Of a stretch of 64,000 bases of DNA, positions 32,604-42,690 are shown in pieces. The position numbers were made by a program, and so were the translations under genes. The notes below the pieces were generated by a model. It was not told the origin of the DNA, ran no database searches, and saw only the letters and a list, made by a program, of their open reading frames with translations. Origin of the DNA: Beijerinckiaceae bacterium (GTDB lineage: Bacteria; Pseudomonadota; Alphaproteobacteria; Rhizobiales; Beijerinckiaceae). Location of the stretch: the NCBI GenBank assembly GCA_947453205.1, contig CANGFT010000010.1, forward strand, positions 1 through 64,000. The letters are read 5' to 3'. Numbering within the stretch: position 1 is the first letter of the stretch; each line of letters opens with the position of its first letter.

Positions 32604-34130
32604 CTAAAGCACCCGGATGGTCGGCTCCCGCCCGATCAATTTGCCCATCTGCTTCAGGCGCCCGTTGAGGCGCTCGTTCAACAGCGGCGCCATGTCCGGC
32701 GGCACGGAAAGGGCCAGCTTGTCCTTCGCGCAGACCATGGCGCAACGCGGCAGGACGCCGGGCATGGCGGCCGAGAGCAGATAGCCGACGCGCATGGCCG
32801 CGCCCAGAATATGCGCGCGGTCGAGCATGCGCACGGTGGCGATGCTGCGCAGGGTAGGGCTCACGTCGGCGTCCGGCCCCATGTGGCGATAGGAGGTCGT
32901 CAGCGCCAGAAAGGCGCGGCCGGGATGGTCGATGCCGCCAAAGGCAGCATTGGCGATGATGTTGAGGGACTGCTCGCCGCGATAGTCGGGATGGGCGCGC
33001 CAGCCGATGTCGGAGAGCAGGCAGGCGGCATGGCGCAGGCGCTTCTCCTCGGGCGTTTCATCGAGATGGGTGGAGCGCATGAACTGGTCGGTCCAGCCGC
33101 ACAATTCCTCGCCATGCATGGGCGCGCGCGAGCGCAGCACATTGAGGTCGCGGGCGGAGGAGATGAGCGGATCGTCCCGCTGCTGGGCCGCGTCGAGCCG
33201 CTCGAACAAAAGCCCCTCGCGCACGCCAAGGGCGGAGATGACGACATCGCGCGGTTTGGCCCGCCGGATGATTTCATCCAGCACCACAGCGCCATAGGCG
33301 AGAAGAGGACGGCGGGCGGTCGCCACGCTGTCGATGGCGATGAGCGCCTCGACATTCACGCGCTCGACCAGCGCCGCGAAATCGGCGGCGTCGCGCGCGG
33401 GGATCGCATAGCCGTGCATCACATTCAGCGGATAATTGCGCTGGCGCATGTGCAGGCGCGCCAGCGCGCGCCAGGTGCCGCCGACCGCATAGAAGGTGCG
33501 GTCGCGCAGGCCCTGCAGGGCCTTGCTGTCGGCGATGGCCTCCCGCACGATCTTGACGGCCTTCTTCGGGCTCTTGCCCGACACATCCATGAGCGAGAGG
33601 CCGCCAAGCGGCAGGGTCTCGCCCTTGCCCAGACGCAGGCCCTTCACATCGGCGAGCTCCAGCGAGCCGCCGCCCAGATCGCCCACGACCCCATCGGGTT
33701 TGTAGAAGCCGGAGGCCGCCCCCAGCGCGGACAGCTCCGCCTCGCGCCGCCCCGACAAAAGCTCGATGGGCGCCCCGATGGCCTCGCGCGCAGCGTCCAG
33801 AAACTGCTTGCCGTTCAAGGCGTCGCGCGCGGCCGCGGTGGCGAGCACATGGATGTCGCCGATCTCCATGAGCTTGCACAAGACGCGGAAGCGCCGCAGC
33901 GCGCCCAGCGCCTTCGCCATGCCGTCTTCCGGCAGCTTGCCCGTCACCGCGACGCCCCGGCCCAGGCCGCAGAGCAGCTTGTCGTTGAAGATCGGGGTCG
34001 GCGAGCGCGACAGGCCTTCATAGGCGACGAGGCGAACGGAGTTCGAGCCGATGTCCACAATCGCCACGGGCTTGCCGATGGCCAGGCGCCCCGGCGCATC
34101 AAGCTTCGCGAGGCTTTTTTCGAAGGTCAT
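32604..34130 (-). CDS. ppx: Exopolyphosphatase (Ppx/GppA family)
   Basis: A 508-residue enzyme that degrades inorganic polyphosphate from the ends. The actin-like phosphate-binding loop AIVDIGSNSVRLVAYEG lies near residue 24, VGDLGGGSLELADV near residue 146, and an HD-like C-terminal domain follows (MRHAACLLSDIGWRAHPDYRGEQ in the track translation context). It starts 4 bp after ppk, so synthesis and degradation enzymes are in one operon. Confidence 0.94.
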   Translation of the reverse strand: MTFEKSLAKLDAPGRLAIGKPVAIVDIGSNSVRLVAYEGLSRSPTPIFNDKLLCGLGRGVAVTGKLPEDGMAKALGALRRFRVLCKLMEIGDIHVLATAAARDALNGKQFLDAAREAIGAPIELLSGRREAELSALGAASGFYKPDGVVGDLGGGSLELADVKGLRLGKGETLPLGGLSLMDVSGKSPKKAVKIVREAIADSKALQGLRDRTFYAVGGTWRALARLHMRQRNYPLNVMHGYAIPARDAADFAALVERVNVEALIAIDSVATARRPLLAYGAVVLDEIIRRAKPRDVVISALGVREGLLFERLDAAQQRDDPLISSARDLNVLRSRAPMHGEELCGWTDQFMRSTHLDETPEEKRLRHAACLLSDIGWRAHPDYRGEQSLNIIANAAFGGIDHPGRAFLALTTSYRHMGPDADVSPTLRSIATVRMLDRAHILGAAMRVGYLLSAAMPGVLPRCAMVCAKDKLALSVPPDMAPLLNERLNGRLKQMGKLIGREPTIRVL

Positions 34131-34134
34131 GCGG

Positions 34135-36348
34135 TCACCGTGATTGCAGCCTCTTGAAGAGGCTTTTCGGACTGGAGTTCTTCAACGATTTGCCCCGCCC
34201 CGAAAGGCTGGGATTCGTCATGAAATAATTATGGGCGTTGAAAGGCTCTTCGCCCGGAAGCAGGTTGATCCGCTCGCTCCCGCCATCAGGCAGCACACGA
34301 TAGCTCTGCTGATTGTCCATGAGGTTGGCGACCATGATCTGGTCGAGAACCTGTTCATGGACAGTGGGATTGACGATGGGGGTCATGACTTCCACGCGCC
34401 GTTCCAGATTGCGCTGCATGAGGTCGGCGGAGGATATATAGACGTGCGCCTTGGGGTGAGGCAATCCATGCCCGCCGCCAAAACAATAGACGCGGGCGTG
34501 CTCCAGAAAACGCCCGACGATGGACTTCACGCGGATATTGTCCGACAGGCCCGGCACGCCCGGGCGCAGGCAGCAGATGCCGCGCACGATGAGGTCGATC
34601 TGCACCCCGGCCTGGCTCGCCTTGTAGAGGGCGTCGATGACCTCAGAATCGACGAGGGAATTGCACTTGGCCCAGATGGCCGCCGCCTTGCCCGCCCGCG
34701 CATAGCCGATCTCTTCCTCGATATGGCCGAGGATGCGCTTCTTGAGCGAGATCGGCGAGACCGCCATGCGCTCCAGCCCCGCCGGTTCGGCGTAGCCTGT
34801 CACATAATTGAAGATGCGCGCGACGTCCCGGCCGATGGCGGGATCGGCGGTGAAATAGGAGATGTCCGTATAGATGCGCGCGGTGACCGGATGATAGTTG
34901 CCGGTGCCCACATGGCAGTAGGTGACGAGATTGGCGCCCTCGCGCCGCACGACCATGGACAGTTTGGCGTGGGTCTTGAGCTCCAGAAAGCCGAAGACCA
35001 CCTGCGCGCCGGCGCGCTCGAGGTCGCGCGCCCAGCGGATGTTGGCCTCTTCGTCGAAGCGCGCCTTCAATTCGATCAGCGCCGTGACGGATTTCCCCGC
35101 CTCCGCCGCCTCGCTCAGGGCGCGCACGATGGGGCTGTCGTTGGAGGTGCGGTACAGCGTCTGCTTGATGGCGACCACATTGGGATCGCGCGCGGCCTGG
35201 CTGAGGAACTGCACCACCACATCAAAGGATTCATAGGGGTGGTGGACGACGAGATCCTTCTGCTTGATGGCGGCGAAGCAATCGCCGCCATTGTCGCGCA
35301 CCCGCTCGGGAAAGCGCGGAATATAGGGCGTGAACTTCAGGTCGGGCCGCTCGACACTGCAGATGTCCGACAATTCGTTGAGCGCCAGCATACCATCTTG
35401 AATGAAGATCTCGTCGGGAGAGACGTCGAGCTCCGCGGCCACGAATTGCTGCAATTCGTCTGGCATGTTGGCGTCGACCTCAAGCCTGATGACGATGCCG
35501 CGCCGACGCCGCTTCAACGCGGTTTCAAACAGCAGCACGAGGTCTTCGGACTCTTCCTCAATTTCGATTTCGCTGTCGCGCACCACCCGGAAAAAGCCGT
35601 GCCCCTTGACGGCGTAGCCGGGGAAGAGACGCTGCGACTGCATGATGATGAGCGACTCCAGCGCGACGAAGCGCGCCTTGCCCGGGGCGAGCTGCTCGGG
35701 CAGGCGCACGAAACGCTCGATCTTCGCGGGCAGGCGCACCAGCGCGTTGAGGCGGCGGCCATCGGACTGGCGCATCAGCTCCACAGTGACGCTGAAGCCG
35801 AAATTGGGAATGAAGGGGAAGGGATGCGCCGGATCGATGGCGATGGGCGTCAGCACGGGAAAGACATGCAGGAGGAAATGGTCGTCAAGCCAGTCATGCT
35901 CGGCCCGCGAGAGATCAGCGGGATCGACGACCTCGATGTTCTCCTGGGCGAGCTCCTCGCGCAATTCGAGCCAGCGCGACTGCTGCGCCGCCGCCAGATC
36001 CAGCACCCGCTCGCGGATGCGCGCAAGCTGCTCGCTCGCCGACAAGCCGTCATCGGAGCGCGTGGTGATCCCCGCCCGGCCCTGCCGGCGCAGGCCAGCC
36101 ACGCGCACCATGAAGAATTCATCAAGGTTGCTGGCCGAGATCGTCAGGAAGCGCAGCTGCTCGAGCAGGGGATGGTTCCTGTTCGAGGCCTCCTCCAGCA
36201 CCCTGCGGTTGAACTCGAGCCAGGACAACTCGCGGTTGATGAAACGATCGAGATGCTCGTCTGAAGCGGGCACGGGCGCCTCCACGCTGAGAGACTGCGC
36301 TGATGAATCCAATATGTCCGGAGCCACCTGTTCGTTCATTTCAGTCAT
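34135..36348 (-). CDS. ppk: Polyphosphate kinase
   Basis: A 737-residue PPK1 enzyme. It shows the N-terminal domain ([19 protein letters not shown]), the head domain, and two C-terminal phospholipase D-like catalytic domains. The phosphorylated His lies in [20 protein letters not shown], and [15 protein letters not shown] is the preceding strand. The start is among GTG 36351, ATG 36348 and ATG 36339; I chose ATG 36348, with GGAAGG upstream. It forms an operon with ppx. Confidence 0.95.
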   Translation of the reverse strand: MTEMNEQVAPDILDSSAQSLSVEAPVPASDEHLDRFINRELSWLEFNRRVLEEASNRNHPLLEQLRFLTISASNLDEFFMVRVAGLRRQGRAGITTRSDDGLSASEQLARIRERVLDLAAAQQSRWLELREELAQENIEVVDPADLSRAEHDWLDDHFLLHVFPVLTPIAIDPAHPFPFIPNFGFSVTVELMRQSDGRRLNALVRLPAKIERFVRLPEQLAPGKARFVALESLIIMQSQRLFPGYAVKGHGFFRVVRDSEIEIEEESEDLVLLFETALKRRRRGIVIRLEVDANMPDELQQFVAAELDVSPDEIFIQDGMLALNELSDICSVERPDLKFTPYIPRFPERVRDNGGDCFAAIKQKDLVVHHPYESFDVVVQFLSQAARDPNVVAIKQTLYRTSNDSPIVRALSEAAEAGKSVTALIELKARFDEEANIRWARDLERAGAQVVFGFLELKTHAKLSMVVRREGANLVTYCHVGTGNYHPVTARIYTDISYFTADPAIGRDVARIFNYVTGYAEPAGLERMAVSPISLKKRILGHIEEEIGYARAGKAAAIWAKCNSLVDSEVIDALYKASQAGVQIDLIVRGICCLRPGVPGLSDNIRVKSIVGRFLEHARVYCFGGGHGLPHPKAHVYISSADLMQRNLERRVEVMTPIVNPTVHEQVLDQIMVANLMDNQQSYRVLPDGGSERINLLPGEEPFNAHNYFMTNPSLSGRGKSLKNSSPKSLFKRLQSR

Positions 36349-36420
36349 CACGCCCGCCTTCCGTCATTCCATTTGACGTGACGGACCCTTTCGGAGGGAT
36401 GTGACAGGAAAATGACACGA

Positions 36421-37101
36421 TCACCGGCTGCTCTCAAGCGCGCGAAGGACATCGCCCGCCATGGGCCGGGTGATGCGCCGTCCCTTGGTCAGGGCCTCGC
36501 GGTCCAGCGCCTCGACCACCCGGCGGGCGGCCTCCAGCGAACGCTCGATGCGCAGGGCGAGATATTCGACCACCGATGTGTCGACCACAAGCTGCCGGTC
36601 GATGAACAGCTTGACGAGGACCGCCCGCACCAGCGCGTCGTCCGGCTCGGCGATCTCGACGGCGGGGGCGAGGCGCAGGCGCGAGAGCAGGTCAGGGGTG
36701 CGCAGCCCCCAGCTGTCGGGCCAGCTGCGCGCGGTGATGACGAGCCAGCAGTCGGGCGTGGTGCGCGCAAGGTTCAGCAGGTGGAAAAGCTGCGCCTCGA
36801 TCCCGCGCGCCGCATCCACATCCTCAAGCAGAATGGGGCCGCCGACCGCCAGGGCGGCCACGTCCTCGCTCACCAGCGCGCAGCCCGGCAGCACGCGCGC
36901 CTCCACGCGCTCAGCCCAGATGGCGCCCAGATGGCTCTTGCCCGCGCCTGTCGGCCCCAGCAGCAGAAGCACCCGGTCGGGCCACAGGGGCCAACGCTCG
37001 AAGGTCTCGAAAGCGTCGATGTTTGAAGGCGAAACGAGGAAATCGTCGCGGCCGAACCTTGTCTCGACCGGCAGGTCGAGCGTGAGCTGGCGCGGCGCCA
37101 T
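36421..37101 (-). CDS. hdaA: DnaA-related replication inhibitor HdaA
   Basis: A 226-residue AAA+ protein that promotes hydrolysis of DnaA-bound ATP. The N-terminal QLTLDLPV is a beta-clamp binding motif. The P-loop is GPTGAGKSHLGAIWA near residue 50 and Walker B is GPILLEDVDA near residue 92. It lacks a DnaA domain IV. The ATG overlaps the perM stop as TGATG, showing translational coupling. Confidence 0.9.
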   Translation of the reverse strand: MAPRQLTLDLPVETRFGRDDFLVSPSNIDAFETFERWPLWPDRVLLLLGPTGAGKSHLGAIWAERVEARVLPGCALVSEDVAALAVGGPILLEDVDAARGIEAQLFHLLNLARTTPDCWLVITARSWPDSWGLRTPDLLSRLRLAPAVEIAEPDDALVRAVLVKLFIDRQLVVDTSVVEYLALRIERSLEAARRVVEALDREALTKGRRITRPMAGDVLRALESSR

Positions 37102-38216
37102 CACACCAGCTCCCGCTCGTCAGGGGCGGATTCGCGGTAGATCGGGCTTTCAAAATAGCGCACGAGCGCGAAACGGAAGAGGACGCCGATCACCGCCGCC
37201 ACGGGCACGGCGAGGATCAGGCCGGTGAAGCCGAAGAGGCTGCCGAAGGCGAAGAGCGCGAACATCAGCCAGACCGGATGCAGACCCACGGAGGCGCCCA
37301 CGAGCCGGGGGGTCAGCACATTGCCCTCCAGAAACTGCCCCACGCCGACAACCGTCATGGCCATGCCGAAGAGCGAGAGGCTGGGCCAGCCCTGCACGAT
37401 CGCCATCACCGCCGAAAAGACCAGCGCCGTCAGCGAGCCCACATAGGGAATGAAGCTCAGGAAGCCCGCGCAGATGCCGATGAGGAAGCCGAACTTGAGC
37501 CCGATCAGCGACAGGCCGACGCCATACCAGAGCCCGAGGAACAGGCAGACCAGCGACTGACCGCGCAGAAAGCCCGAAACCGCGCTGTTCATCTCCTGCG
37601 CAAGCACGCGCACATGATCGCGGTGGGCGGGCGGGGCGAGGCGGTCGAGGGTGGCGATCATCCGGTCCCAGTCCAGCAGCAGATAGAAGGCGACGACCGG
37701 CGTCACCACCAGCAGGGAGAAGACGCCGATGAGCGCCTGCCCGCCAGACCAGAGCGACTTGAGGAAGGAGAGCATCCACTGCGCGCCCTGCCCCACGATG
37801 TCGCCAAGGGACTTCTGCACATCCTTGGACGCGAGTTTTTCGTCGAGGCCCAGCGTTTCCAGCACGCCCGCCCCAAGCTTGCCGCCGAGCGCCCCGCCCT
37901 CCTGCGCCACCAGCGCCTGCAAGCGCGTCACCAGGTCTGGCAGGCTCTCGATGAAGGAGGCGAGCTGATGCGCCAGCACCGGCACGAAAAGGATCAGCAG
38001 AAGCAGGAAGACGAGGCTGATGAAGACCACGATCAGCAAGGCCGCGCCCAGACGGTTGAGCCCCATGCGCTCAAGCCGGTCAGCCAGGGGATCGAAGAGA
38101 TAGGCGAGGATCATGCCCGCCACGAAGGGCAGCAGCACGCCGCTGAAAACATAGAGGAACAGCACAAGCGCTGCGAAGGCTCCGAGCCAGAAACCGACTT
38201 GCCGTTCAAGACGCAT
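37101..38216 (-). CDS. AI-2E/PerM-family membrane transporter
   Basis: A 371-residue membrane protein with about eight hydrophobic helices. The N-terminal pair (FAALVLFLYVFSGVLLPFVAGMILAYLFDPLADRLERMG) and the C-terminal LEGNVLTPRLVGASVGLHPVWLMFALFAFGSLFGFTGLILAVP signature identify the AI-2E/PerM family. Transported substrate unknown. The conserved location directly upstream of hdaA and downstream of a phosphatidyltransferase suggests one operon. Confidence 0.9.
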   Translation of the reverse strand: MRLERQVGFWLGAFAALVLFLYVFSGVLLPFVAGMILAYLFDPLADRLERMGLNRLGAALLIVVFISLVFLLLLILFVPVLAHQLASFIESLPDLVTRLQALVAQEGGALGGKLGAGVLETLGLDEKLASKDVQKSLGDIVGQGAQWMLSFLKSLWSGGQALIGVFSLLVVTPVVAFYLLLDWDRMIATLDRLAPPAHRDHVRVLAQEMNSAVSGFLRGQSLVCLFLGLWYGVGLSLIGLKFGFLIGICAGFLSFIPYVGSLTALVFSAVMAIVQGWPSLSLFGMAMTVVGVGQFLEGNVLTPRLVGASVGLHPVWLMFALFAFGSLFGFTGLILAVPVAAVIGVLFRFALVRYFESPIYRESAPDERELV

Positions 38217-38225
38217 GACAGTCCT

Positions 38226-38759
38226 TTACGCACTCATATGCCTGAGCCACTGCGTCAGATAGGCCGCCATGGAGGCGAGCGTCAATGCTGTGACCAGATA
38301 TAGCATAGGTTCGAACCATGCGCCCTGCATCACGCCGAAGGCCATGCCGGCCAGCGCCGCCCCGGCGAAGGCGATCTGCGCGGCGGTGTTGAGCTTGGAG
38401 ATCAGGAGGGGGCGGATCTGCACGGGCTTGTCGAGCACCCAGGAGACGATCACCGCGCCAAGGATCATCAGGTCGCGGGAGACGACGAGGACGGCGATCC
38501 AGACCGGCACAACCAGCGCAGCCGCAAGGGCGACGAAGATCGACATGAGCAAGGCCTTGTCGGCCAGCGCGTCGAGATAGGTGCCCAGCTCCGAGCGCAT
38601 GTCGAAGCGCCGGGCGATGAAGCCGTCGAGACCATCGGAGAGGCCGGCTATGGCGAAAGCCGCGAAGGCGAGGCTCCAAGCCTGCGAGACGATCATCACG
38701 ACCGCGACCGGAACCAGCAGCAAACGCGTCAGAGTAATCAGATTTGGGATGTTTCTCAC
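38226..38759 (-). CDS. CDP-alcohol phosphatidyltransferase
   Basis: A 177-residue membrane enzyme with the full CDP-OH-P motif, D-x2-DG-x2-AR-x8-G-x3-D-x3-D, seen in GLSDGLDGFIARRFDMRSEL and GTYLDALADK. It condenses a CDP-diacylglycerol with an alcohol; glycerol-3-phosphate is a likely acceptor, but the sequence does not decide this. Start is GTG 38759. It leads the operon with perM and hdaA, 9 bp from perM. Confidence 0.88.
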   Translation of the reverse strand: MRNIPNLITLTRLLLVPVAVVMIVSQAWSLAFAAFAIAGLSDGLDGFIARRFDMRSELGTYLDALADKALLMSIFVALAAALVVPVWIAVLVVSRDLMILGAVIVSWVLDKPVQIRPLLISKLNTAAQIAFAGAALAGMAFGVMQGAWFEPMLYLVTALTLASMAAYLTQWLRHMSA

Positions 38760-38912
38760 AGGTCCGCCCAGGAATGGCCAGAGAGATTATGCCTCATTTT
38801 CGCGCACAGCGGTATCGCCCGTTCGCAGAAGGTCAGGCCCGCAGGATCGCCCATTGGCCTTGCATCCGCGCCCGCTGCGCGTTAACCCCCCCTTGATTGC
38901 AGGGGAGATTCC

Positions 38913-39983
38913 ATGACTGAGGGCAAGCCAGGGCTCACCTATGCTCAAGCTGGCGTCGACATAGACGCGGGCAACGAGATGGTCGACCGCATCAAGCCGC
39001 TGGTGCGCGCCACCCGCCGACCCGGCGCGGACGCGGAGATCGGCGGCTTCGGCGGCTTGTTCGACCTCAAGGCGGCGGGCTTCAAGGATCCCATTCTGGT
39101 CGCCGCCAATGATGGCGTGGGCACCAAGGTCAAGATCGCCATCGAGAGCGGCATCCACGACACCGTGGGGATCGACCTCGTCGCCATGTGCGTCAACGAC
39201 CTCATCGTGCAGGGCGCAGAGCCCCTGTTTTTCCTTGACTATTACGCCACGGGCAAGCTCGAGCCCACAACCGGCGCGGCCATCGTCAGGGGCATCGCGC
39301 AGGGCTGCATCGAGTCGGGCTGCGCCCTCATCGGCGGCGAGACGGCCGAAATGCCCGGCATGTACGCGGGGAGCGACTATGACCTCGCCGGCTTCGCCGT
39401 GGGCGCGGCCGAGCGCGGGCGTCTGCTGCCGCGCGGCGACCTGCGGCCGGGCGACGTGCTGTTCGGCCTGCCCTCCTCGGGCGTCCATTCCAACGGCTTC
39501 TCGCTGGTGCGGCGAATCGTGGCCCTCACCGGCCTTGGCTGGGACGCGCAGGCGCCCTTCGCGCCGGGCCAGACGCTGGCGCAGGCCCTGCTCACGCCCA
39601 CAAGGCTCTATGTGAAGCCGCTTCTGGCGGCCCTGAAGGCGACCGACGGCGTCAAGGCGCTGGCCCATATCACCGGCGGCGGCTTCCCCGACAACATCCC
39701 GCGCGTTCTGCCCGACGGGCTCGGCGTGTCGCTCGACCTCTCAGCCATTCCGGTTCCCCCGGTCTTCGGCTGGCTGGCGCGCACGGGCGATGTGGCGGAA
39801 CGCGAGATGCTCCGCACCTTCAACTGCGGCGTCGGCATGATCGTGGTGGCTGAAGCGGCGCGCGCCGCCGAAGTCGAGGCGGCGCTGAAGGCGGCGGGCG
39901 AGGCGCCTGTGCGCATCGGCGAGGTCGTCGTGCACGGCGCGGCGGATGAGCGCGTCGCCTATCGCGGGCGCCTCGCCCTATGA
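38913..39983 (+). CDS. purM: Phosphoribosylformylglycinamidine cyclo-ligase
   Basis: A 356-residue AIR synthetase in de novo purine synthesis (FGAM to AIR). Landmarks are [34 protein letters not shown] and [31 protein letters not shown]-type ribosome binding site precedes the ATG. It overlaps purN by the ATGA tetranucleotide. Confidence 0.96.
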   Translation: MTEGKPGLTYAQAGVDIDAGNEMVDRIKPLVRATRRPGADAEIGGFGGLFDLKAAGFKDPILVAANDGVGTKVKIAIESGIHDTVGIDLVAMCVNDLIVQGAEPLFFLDYYATGKLEPTTGAAIVRGIAQGCIESGCALIGGETAEMPGMYAGSDYDLAGFAVGAAERGRLLPRGDLRPGDVLFGLPSSGVHSNGFSLVRRIVALTGLGWDAQAPFAPGQTLAQALLTPTRLYVKPLLAALKATDGVKALAHITGGGFPDNIPRVLPDGLGVSLDLSAIPVPPVFGWLARTGDVAEREMLRTFNCGVGMIVVAEAARAAEVEAALKAAGEAPVRIGEVVVHGAADERVAYRGRLAL

Positions 39984-40645
39984 GCGCATCCCGCTTGAGG
40001 CGCCGCGTGGCCGTGCTGATCTCCGGGCGCGGCTCCAACATGACGAGCCTGCTCGCCGCCGCCAGCGACCCCGCCTATCCCGCCGAGATCGCGCTGGTGC
40101 TCTCCAACCGCCCGGAGGCGCCGGGGCTGGCGACCGCCCGCGAACACGGCGTCGCCACCGTCGCCATAGACCACAAGCATCACCTGTCGCGCGAAGAATT
40201 CGAACGCGCCATGCAGGAGGTGCTGGAGGCGCGCGGGATCGAGCTCATCTGCCTCGCAGGCTTCATGCGGCTTCTGACGCCCTGGTTCGTGGAGCGCTGG
40301 ACCGGGCGCATGATCAACATCCACCCCGCCCTGCTCCCACTCTACAAGGGCCTTCACACCCATGAGCGCGCCCTCGCCGATGGGGTGAAGCTGCATGGGG
40401 CGAGCGTGCATTTCGTCGTGCCGGGCATGGACGAGGGGCCGATCATCGCGCAGGCCGCCGTGCCCGTGCTCGACGGCGACACGCCAGCCACGCTCGGCGC
40501 GCGGGTGCTGGCGCAGGAACATGTGATCTATCCGCTCGCGCTGGGGCTGCTTGCGGGCGGGCGCCTGACGATCGAGGGCGCGCGGGTGCGCATTTCAGGC
40601 GAAGCGCTGGAGACCTCGGCCCTCGTGGCGCCGCAGGTGCTGTGA
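39980..40645 (+). CDS. purN: Phosphoribosylglycinamide formyltransferase
   Basis: A 221-residue folate-dependent GAR transformylase. [16 protein letters not shown] is the N-terminal phosphate-binding loop, and the catalytic Asn-His-Asp set is in [20 protein letters not shown] with Asp in [10 protein letters not shown]. It is translationally coupled to purM. Confidence 0.96.
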   Translation: MSASRLRRRVAVLISGRGSNMTSLLAAASDPAYPAEIALVLSNRPEAPGLATAREHGVATVAIDHKHHLSREEFERAMQEVLEARGIELICLAGFMRLLTPWFVERWTGRMINIHPALLPLYKGLHTHERALADGVKLHGASVHFVVPGMDEGPIIAQAAVPVLDGDTPATLGARVLAQEHVIYPLALGLLAGGRLTIEGARVRISGEALETSALVAPQVL

Positions 40646-40743
40646 AGGCGCTCGCCTCCTCGCTTGTGGGCGCTCGCCCACGCGTATAGCTTGATCCCCA
40701 AGGGACTGCAGGGTTTGAACCCGACCGATGGAGGGATGCCGAT

Positions 40744-41166
40744 ATGACGCCACTCGACCGCATGCTCGCCGAGCATGACATAGCGCGCCTGACGACGCGC
40801 TTCGCCCTGCTCAACGACGCAGGCGACTGGGCCGCCGTGGCCGATATGTTCACTGAGGACGCGCGCTTCGTGCGCCCTGCGGGCGGCGATCCCGTGATCG
40901 GGCGCAAGGCCATCCACGAGTCCTTCGCCAGCAGGCCGGCGCGCAAGTCCTGCCATCTCATCACCAACATCGTCGTCGACGTCGCCTCTGCGGACGAAGC
41001 GTCGAGCCGCTGCACCCTGCTGCTCTATGCGGCGCCCGCAGGTGAATCCAGCGCCGCCTCGCCCGCGCTCATCGGCGGCTTCAACGACAGGCTCGTCCGC
41101 ACGCCCGAGGGCTGGCGCTTCGCCGAGCGGGTCGGCTTCCTCGATCTGAAGGTCGCGCTGTCATGA
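40744..41166 (+). CDS. SnoaL-like/NTF2-fold protein
   Basis: A 140-residue protein with the layout of the SnoaL-like NTF2 superfamily: LAEHDIARLTTRFALLNDAGDWAAVADMFTEDARF at the N-terminus, then a beta sheet (CHLITNIVVDV, RCTLLLYAAP) and RTPEGWRFAERVGFLDLKVAL at the end. These are pocket proteins acting as isomerases, dehydratases or binding subunits. The stop overlaps the following MetE-like gene by ATGA, implying a functional pair. Reaction unknown. Confidence 0.8.
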   Translation: MTPLDRMLAEHDIARLTTRFALLNDAGDWAAVADMFTEDARFVRPAGGDPVIGRKAIHESFASRPARKSCHLITNIVVDVASADEASSRCTLLLYAAPAGESSAASPALIGGFNDRLVRTPEGWRFAERVGFLDLKVALS

Positions 41167-42299
41167 CCTTCATTCATACGACCCATGTGGGCAGCCTGCC
41201 GCGCACCCCCGAACTTGCGGCCATGCTGATCCAGCGCGACCATGGCAAAGACATCGACCTGCCCGCCTTCGATGCGCTGGTCAGCGCGGAAATCGAGAAG
41301 GCCGTGCGCGCGCAGGTGGAGGCTGGCGTCTCCATCGTCAGCGATGGCGAATTGGGCAAGGTTGGCTACTCCACCTACATCACCGCACGCCTCTCGGGCT
41401 TCGGCGGCCATGTTGACCGGACCCCTGCTAAGGATCTCGCGGACCTGCCGGAACTGCGCACCAAACTCGCGGCCATCATGGGCGCGCAGAGCTTCGTGCG
41501 CGCCTCCTGCATCGGCAAGGTCGAACTCGTCGACTCCCAGCCCGTGGCGGACGACATCCGCCGTTTCAGCGCCGCCATGGGCAAGGAGGGGCGGAGCGTG
41601 CGCGGCTTCATGAACGCGGCCTCCCCGGGCCTCGTCACGGCCTTCCAGCCCAATCAGTTCTACCCCAGCCATGAGGCCTATCTCTCTGACCTCATCGAGG
41701 CCATGCGGCCGGAATATGAGGCCATCATCGCGGCGGGCTTCGATCTGCAGCTTGATGCCCCCGACCTCGCCATGGCCGCGCATACGGGCTTTCAGGGATT
41801 GAGCGAGGCGGAGTTTCTCAAACGCGCGGCGCAGAATGTCGAGGCGCTGAACGCCGCGACGGCGAACATTCCGCCCGAGCGCATGCGCATGCATATCTGC
41901 TGGGGCAATTACGAAGGCCCGCACGATCATGACATCGAACTCGAAAAGGTGATCGACATCGTCTTGAAGGCGCGGCCGCGCCAGCTTCTGTTCGAGGGGG
42001 CGAACCCGCGTCATGAACATGAATGGATCGTCTGGCGCGACGCGCGGGTGCCCGATGACACCGTGCTGGTCCCCGGCCTGATCGACAGTTGCTCCAACTA
42101 TGTGGAGCATCCCGAACTGATCGCCCAGCGCATCGAGCGCTACGCCGCCATCGTCGGCGCGGACCGGGTCATCGCAGGAACCGACTGCGGCTTTGGCACC
42201 TTCGCGGGCTATGGCAAGATCGACCCTGCCGTGACCTGGAAGAAGCTGCGAGCCCTGCGCGAGGGAGCGGACCTCGCGGCCAGCCGCCTCAATCGCTGA
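41163..42299 (+). CDS. MetE-like zinc methyltransferase-family protein (methionine synthase II family)
   Basis: A 378-residue protein resembling the catalytic C-terminal half of cobalamin-independent methionine synthase. It begins TTHVGSLPRTPEL. The zinc ligands of the family are recognisable: MHICWGNYEG near residue 242 (His-x-Cys) and GTDCGFGTF near residue 331 (Cys). It lacks the N-terminal MetE domain and is of the short type that also includes epoxyalkane:coenzyme M transferase and archaeal MetE. The real thiol or methyl acceptor is unknown. It is coupled to the NTF2-like gene, and its end overlaps the convergent secreted protein gene by 11 bp. Confidence 0.82.
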   Translation: MTFIHTTHVGSLPRTPELAAMLIQRDHGKDIDLPAFDALVSAEIEKAVRAQVEAGVSIVSDGELGKVGYSTYITARLSGFGGHVDRTPAKDLADLPELRTKLAAIMGAQSFVRASCIGKVELVDSQPVADDIRRFSAAMGKEGRSVRGFMNAASPGLVTAFQPNQFYPSHEAYLSDLIEAMRPEYEAIIAAGFDLQLDAPDLAMAAHTGFQGLSEAEFLKRAAQNVEALNAATANIPPERMRMHICWGNYEGPHDHDIELEKVIDIVLKARPRQLLFEGANPRHEHEWIVWRDARVPDDTVLVPGLIDSCSNYVEHPELIAQRIERYAAIVGADRVIAGTDCGFGTFAGYGKIDPAVTWKKLRALREGADLAASRLNR

Positions 42300-42627
42300 C
42301 GCGGCAGCTCGCCATGAACTTCTTCGCCTTGGGCTGGGCGCTTGGCGAGAACTTGCCGGTGGCGCGCATCTCGTCGCGCTCGGCCGGGGTCATGGCCTTG
42401 ATGACGCCCTTGGAATAGCAACCGCAGCGGCGGCCCGCGACGTCGGCCTTCTTGCCGTCATTGATGACGAGCTGGGTGCAGATTTCGCGCAGGCGGGCGC
42501 GCATCTCGTCATCGCTGGGCGGGCGGTCGAACCCTGAGGGCACGCCAGGCGGGCGCCCGCCTGCAAGCGCGACGCTGGAGAGGCAGACGAAAGCGACAGC
42601 GGTGAGAAGACCGAGCTTCGAGCGCAC
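42289..42627 (-). CDS. Small secreted Cys-containing protein
   Basis: A 112-residue protein starting at GTG 42627 with a perfect AGGAGG. A signal peptide (SKLGLLTAVAFVCLSSVALAGG) is followed by a mature part with four Cys (REICTQ, RRCGCYSK, ASCRV), which could form two disulfides. The motif GVIKAMTPAERDEM is typical of a group of alphaproteobacterial hypothetical exported proteins. Function unknown. Confidence 0.7.
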   Translation of the reverse strand: MRSKLGLLTAVAFVCLSSVALAGGRPPGVPSGFDRPPSDDEMRARLREICTQLVINDGKKADVAGRRCGCYSKGVIKAMTPAERDEMRATGKFSPSAQPKAKKFMASCRVSD

Positions 42628-42690
42628 GAAAACCTCCTGTAAACGATGGTCCGCCCGCAGATAGCAGCCTGATGCTTAACAGGCCCCTAC

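Noticed and set aside
34144-36264. 706-aa plus-strand ORF opposite ppk
   Set aside because: Shadow of a GC-rich gene; composition is Arg/His/Gly/Ala rich with no domain, while the minus strand is a complete polyphosphate kinase.
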